A stretch of 30,076 nt of DNA, from positions 1-30,076 of the IMG/VR virus record IMGVR_UViG_3300042453_000426; one strand, given 5' to 3'. This document shows positions 28,917 to 30,076 of the stretch, piece after piece. Source of the stretch: a virus. A model generated the notes under the pieces. That model saw only the letters and a program-made list of their open reading frames with translations, was not told where the DNA came from and ran no database searches. Both the position numbers and the translations under genes were made by a program. Each line of letters begins with the position of its first letter. Position 1 is the first letter of the stretch.

Positions 28917-29368
28917 CAGGTTACTATTCTTTACTTGACACACTTAAAACACACTTTACAAACGACCCGCTCGTAAACACGATAACGCAAGGGTCAATTT
29001 TTAACGTTGATTTAGGGAAACAAAATATCTTTCCATTGGTTCACGTTATGGTTAACAATGTAAACTTTAACGACAATGTTATTAGCGCATCTGTTACGAT
29101 TCTTGCAATGGACAACGTAAGCCAACGCAAGGAAGAACCTACGGGAAAATTTGAAACTTCAGACAACGAAATAGACGTTTTAAACACTCAGTTAGCAATT
29201 TTAAACCGATGCTTCGAGATGCTAAAACACGGAAACATTTGGGACGACTTATACCAACTAAACGGAGCGCCTAACTGCGAACCTTTTATTGAGCGATTCG
29301 AAAACTATTTGGCGGGGTGGGCTATGACTTTTAACGTAGACTTCCCTAACGAAATGACTATTTGTTAA
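28913..29368 (+). CDS. Putative tail terminator/completion protein
   Basis: A 151-residue alpha/beta protein with NIFPLVHVMVNNVNF at about 38-52 and a LAGWAMTFNVDFPN end, of the size and place of tail terminator proteins that cap the tail tube. Start and stop overlap the neighbouring genes (ATGA and TAATG). The identification comes from context; no diagnostic motif is visible. Confidence 0.5.
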   Translation: MTGYYSLLDTLKTHFTNDPLVNTITQGSIFNVDLGKQNIFPLVHVMVNNVNFNDNVISASVTILAMDNVSQRKEEPTGKFETSDNEIDVLNTQLAILNRCFEMLKHGNIWDDLYQLNGAPNCEPFIERFENYLAGWAMTFNVDFPNEMTIC

Positions 29369-29901
29369 TGGAAAAGGAACGGCAATTAGAAGCGTTAAAA
29401 ATATTCCGCGACCACGTTATACAAGAAGCGCGAAATAACCTTTCCACGAAAAATAGTACGGGTAGTCTTCAACAGAGTTTAGAAGGTGAAGTAGCCGTTA
29501 ACCCCAATTCGATAACCCTTTACTTCGAGATGTTAGAATACGGTTTTTACCAAGACCGCGGGGTTAGGGGTGTCAAGTCGGGACGTAGTTTAAGCGACTT
29601 CCAATTTGGCACGGGAACGGGAACGGAAGGCGGGTTAACCAAAGGCATAAAAGAATGGGTTAAACGTAAGGGAATAAAGTTCCGCGACAAGCGAGGAAAG
29701 TTTATTAGTTACGATATGACTGCCAAATTTATAATAAGGTCAATTTGGAATCGTGGTATAAAACCAAGCCTTTTTTTTACAACACCTTTTGAAAAAGCAT
29801 TTAAGAATTTACCCGACGAAATGGTAGAACTATACGGATTAGAAGCCGAAGAATTATTTGACACAATAATGAAAGAAAATTTTAAAAATTATGGCGATTA
29901 A
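29368..29901 (+). CDS. Tail completion (HK97 gp10-like) protein, complete copy
   Basis: The ATG at 29368 overlaps the upstream stop (TAATG), giving 177 residues; a TTG two codons earlier is less likely. This is the full version of the protein truncated at the start of the window. An N-terminal helix (RQLEALKIFRDHVIQEARNN) is followed by a basic, Gly-rich region and RSIWNRGIKPSLFFTTPFEK. Proteins of this kind occupy the neck or tail-completion place in siphophages. It differs from the other copy at seven residues, all outside the most conserved stretches. Confidence 0.6.
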   Translation: MEKERQLEALKIFRDHVIQEARNNLSTKNSTGSLQQSLEGEVAVNPNSITLYFEMLEYGFYQDRGVRGVKSGRSLSDFQFGTGTGTEGGLTKGIKEWVKRKGIKFRDKRGKFISYDMTAKFIIRSIWNRGIKPSLFFTTPFEKAFKNLPDEMVELYGLEAEELFDTIMKENFKNYGD

Positions 29902-30076
29902 TAGAATATTTGCACGAAGCCCCTATATTGTGGAAATTAACCAACCTACCCAAGAAGGTAGCAAGGTAGAATTGTATATTTATCAAAATGGAAACCCGCC
30001 CCCAATAGCACCAAGTTACACGTTGGAGAAACTGATTCCTGCAAGTAACAACACCCAAACCCTTTACAATATTTCG
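29497..30076. repeat. Terminal near-repeat, copy B
   Basis: Gap-free second copy of bases 1-580 with about 32 substitutions confined to 29624-29989. It includes the 3' three quarters of the tail-completion gene and the first 186 bases of the tail protein gene. Confidence 0.95.
29891..30076 (+). CDS. Putative tail structural protein, 3'-truncated copy
   Basis: The first 62 codons of the gene that is complete at 395-1495, cut by the window end. It differs at one residue (YIV for YII near position 13) and at several silent sites. It starts 11 bases inside the upstream gene as in the other copy. Confidence 0.65.
   Translation, partial: MAINRIFARSPYIVEINQPTQEGSKVELYIYQNGNPPPIAPSYTLEKLIPASNNTQTLYNIS

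Noticed and set aside
1-30076. Search for lysogeny genes, tRNAs, CRISPR arrays and insertion sequences
   Set aside because: I saw no integrase or CI-like repressor, no tRNA-like cloverleaf with CCA context, no regularly spaced repeats of CRISPR type and no transposase. By-eye reading could miss a diverged tRNA.

Overview
The window is almost certainly the genome of a tailed (siphovirus-like) phage of a Bacteroidetes host, most likely a flavobacterium, given slightly more than once around. All recognisable genes lie on the + strand and are tightly packed, often with ATGA or TAATG overlaps. The host assignment rests on three things: TATATTTG -7 elements (the Bacteroidetes TTTG-N19-21-TAnnTTTG promoter type), near absence of Shine-Dalgarno sequences with A/T-rich start contexts instead, and protein families typical of Bacteroidetes phages. 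Bases 1-580 recur at 29497-30076 without gaps but with about 32 substitutions, so the unit is about 29,496 bp and the ends look like circular closure through a co-existing strain variant.

Late region, read across the junction (26515 to 30076, then 395 to 16357): small and large terminase; a tail-assembly-chaperone-like gene with a T9 slippery run and a long -1 frame extension; two tail-completion-like proteins; two large tail proteins; the tape measure protein; an XkdF-like prohead protease; a cluster of small helical, basic and Cys-rich proteins; a scaffold-like acidic protein; the major capsid protein (terminator follows); a tail-tube-like protein (terminator follows); portal; connector; microproteins; and a lysis cassette of holin, YkuD-motif endolysin and a candidate single-chain spanin, closed by a metallophosphoesterase and a strong terminator. 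Tail genes thus precede head genes.

Early/middle region (16477 to 26499): four TATATTTG promoters drive small early proteins, a stand-alone DnaA-domain-IV-like protein, a promoter-linked structured RNA with a possible kissing-loop fold (17760-17850), a replication initiator with 11-bp-spaced repeats inside its gene, a DnaB-like helicase core, NinG, a possible PD-(D/E)XK protein, an ERF annealing protein with a lambda-exonuclease-like partner, an accessory patch of small genes that includes one broken by an in-frame TGA, an SSB-tail-like small protein, a sigma-factor-like protein that may switch on late genes, and a ParB/DNA-methyltransferase fusion whose specificity segment has foreign composition.

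No integrase, excisionase or clear CI-type repressor, no DNA or RNA polymerase, no tRNA and no CRISPR array was seen. The phage appears to rely on the host replisome and transcription machinery, redirecting the first with its initiator and helicase and perhaps the second with its sigma factor.
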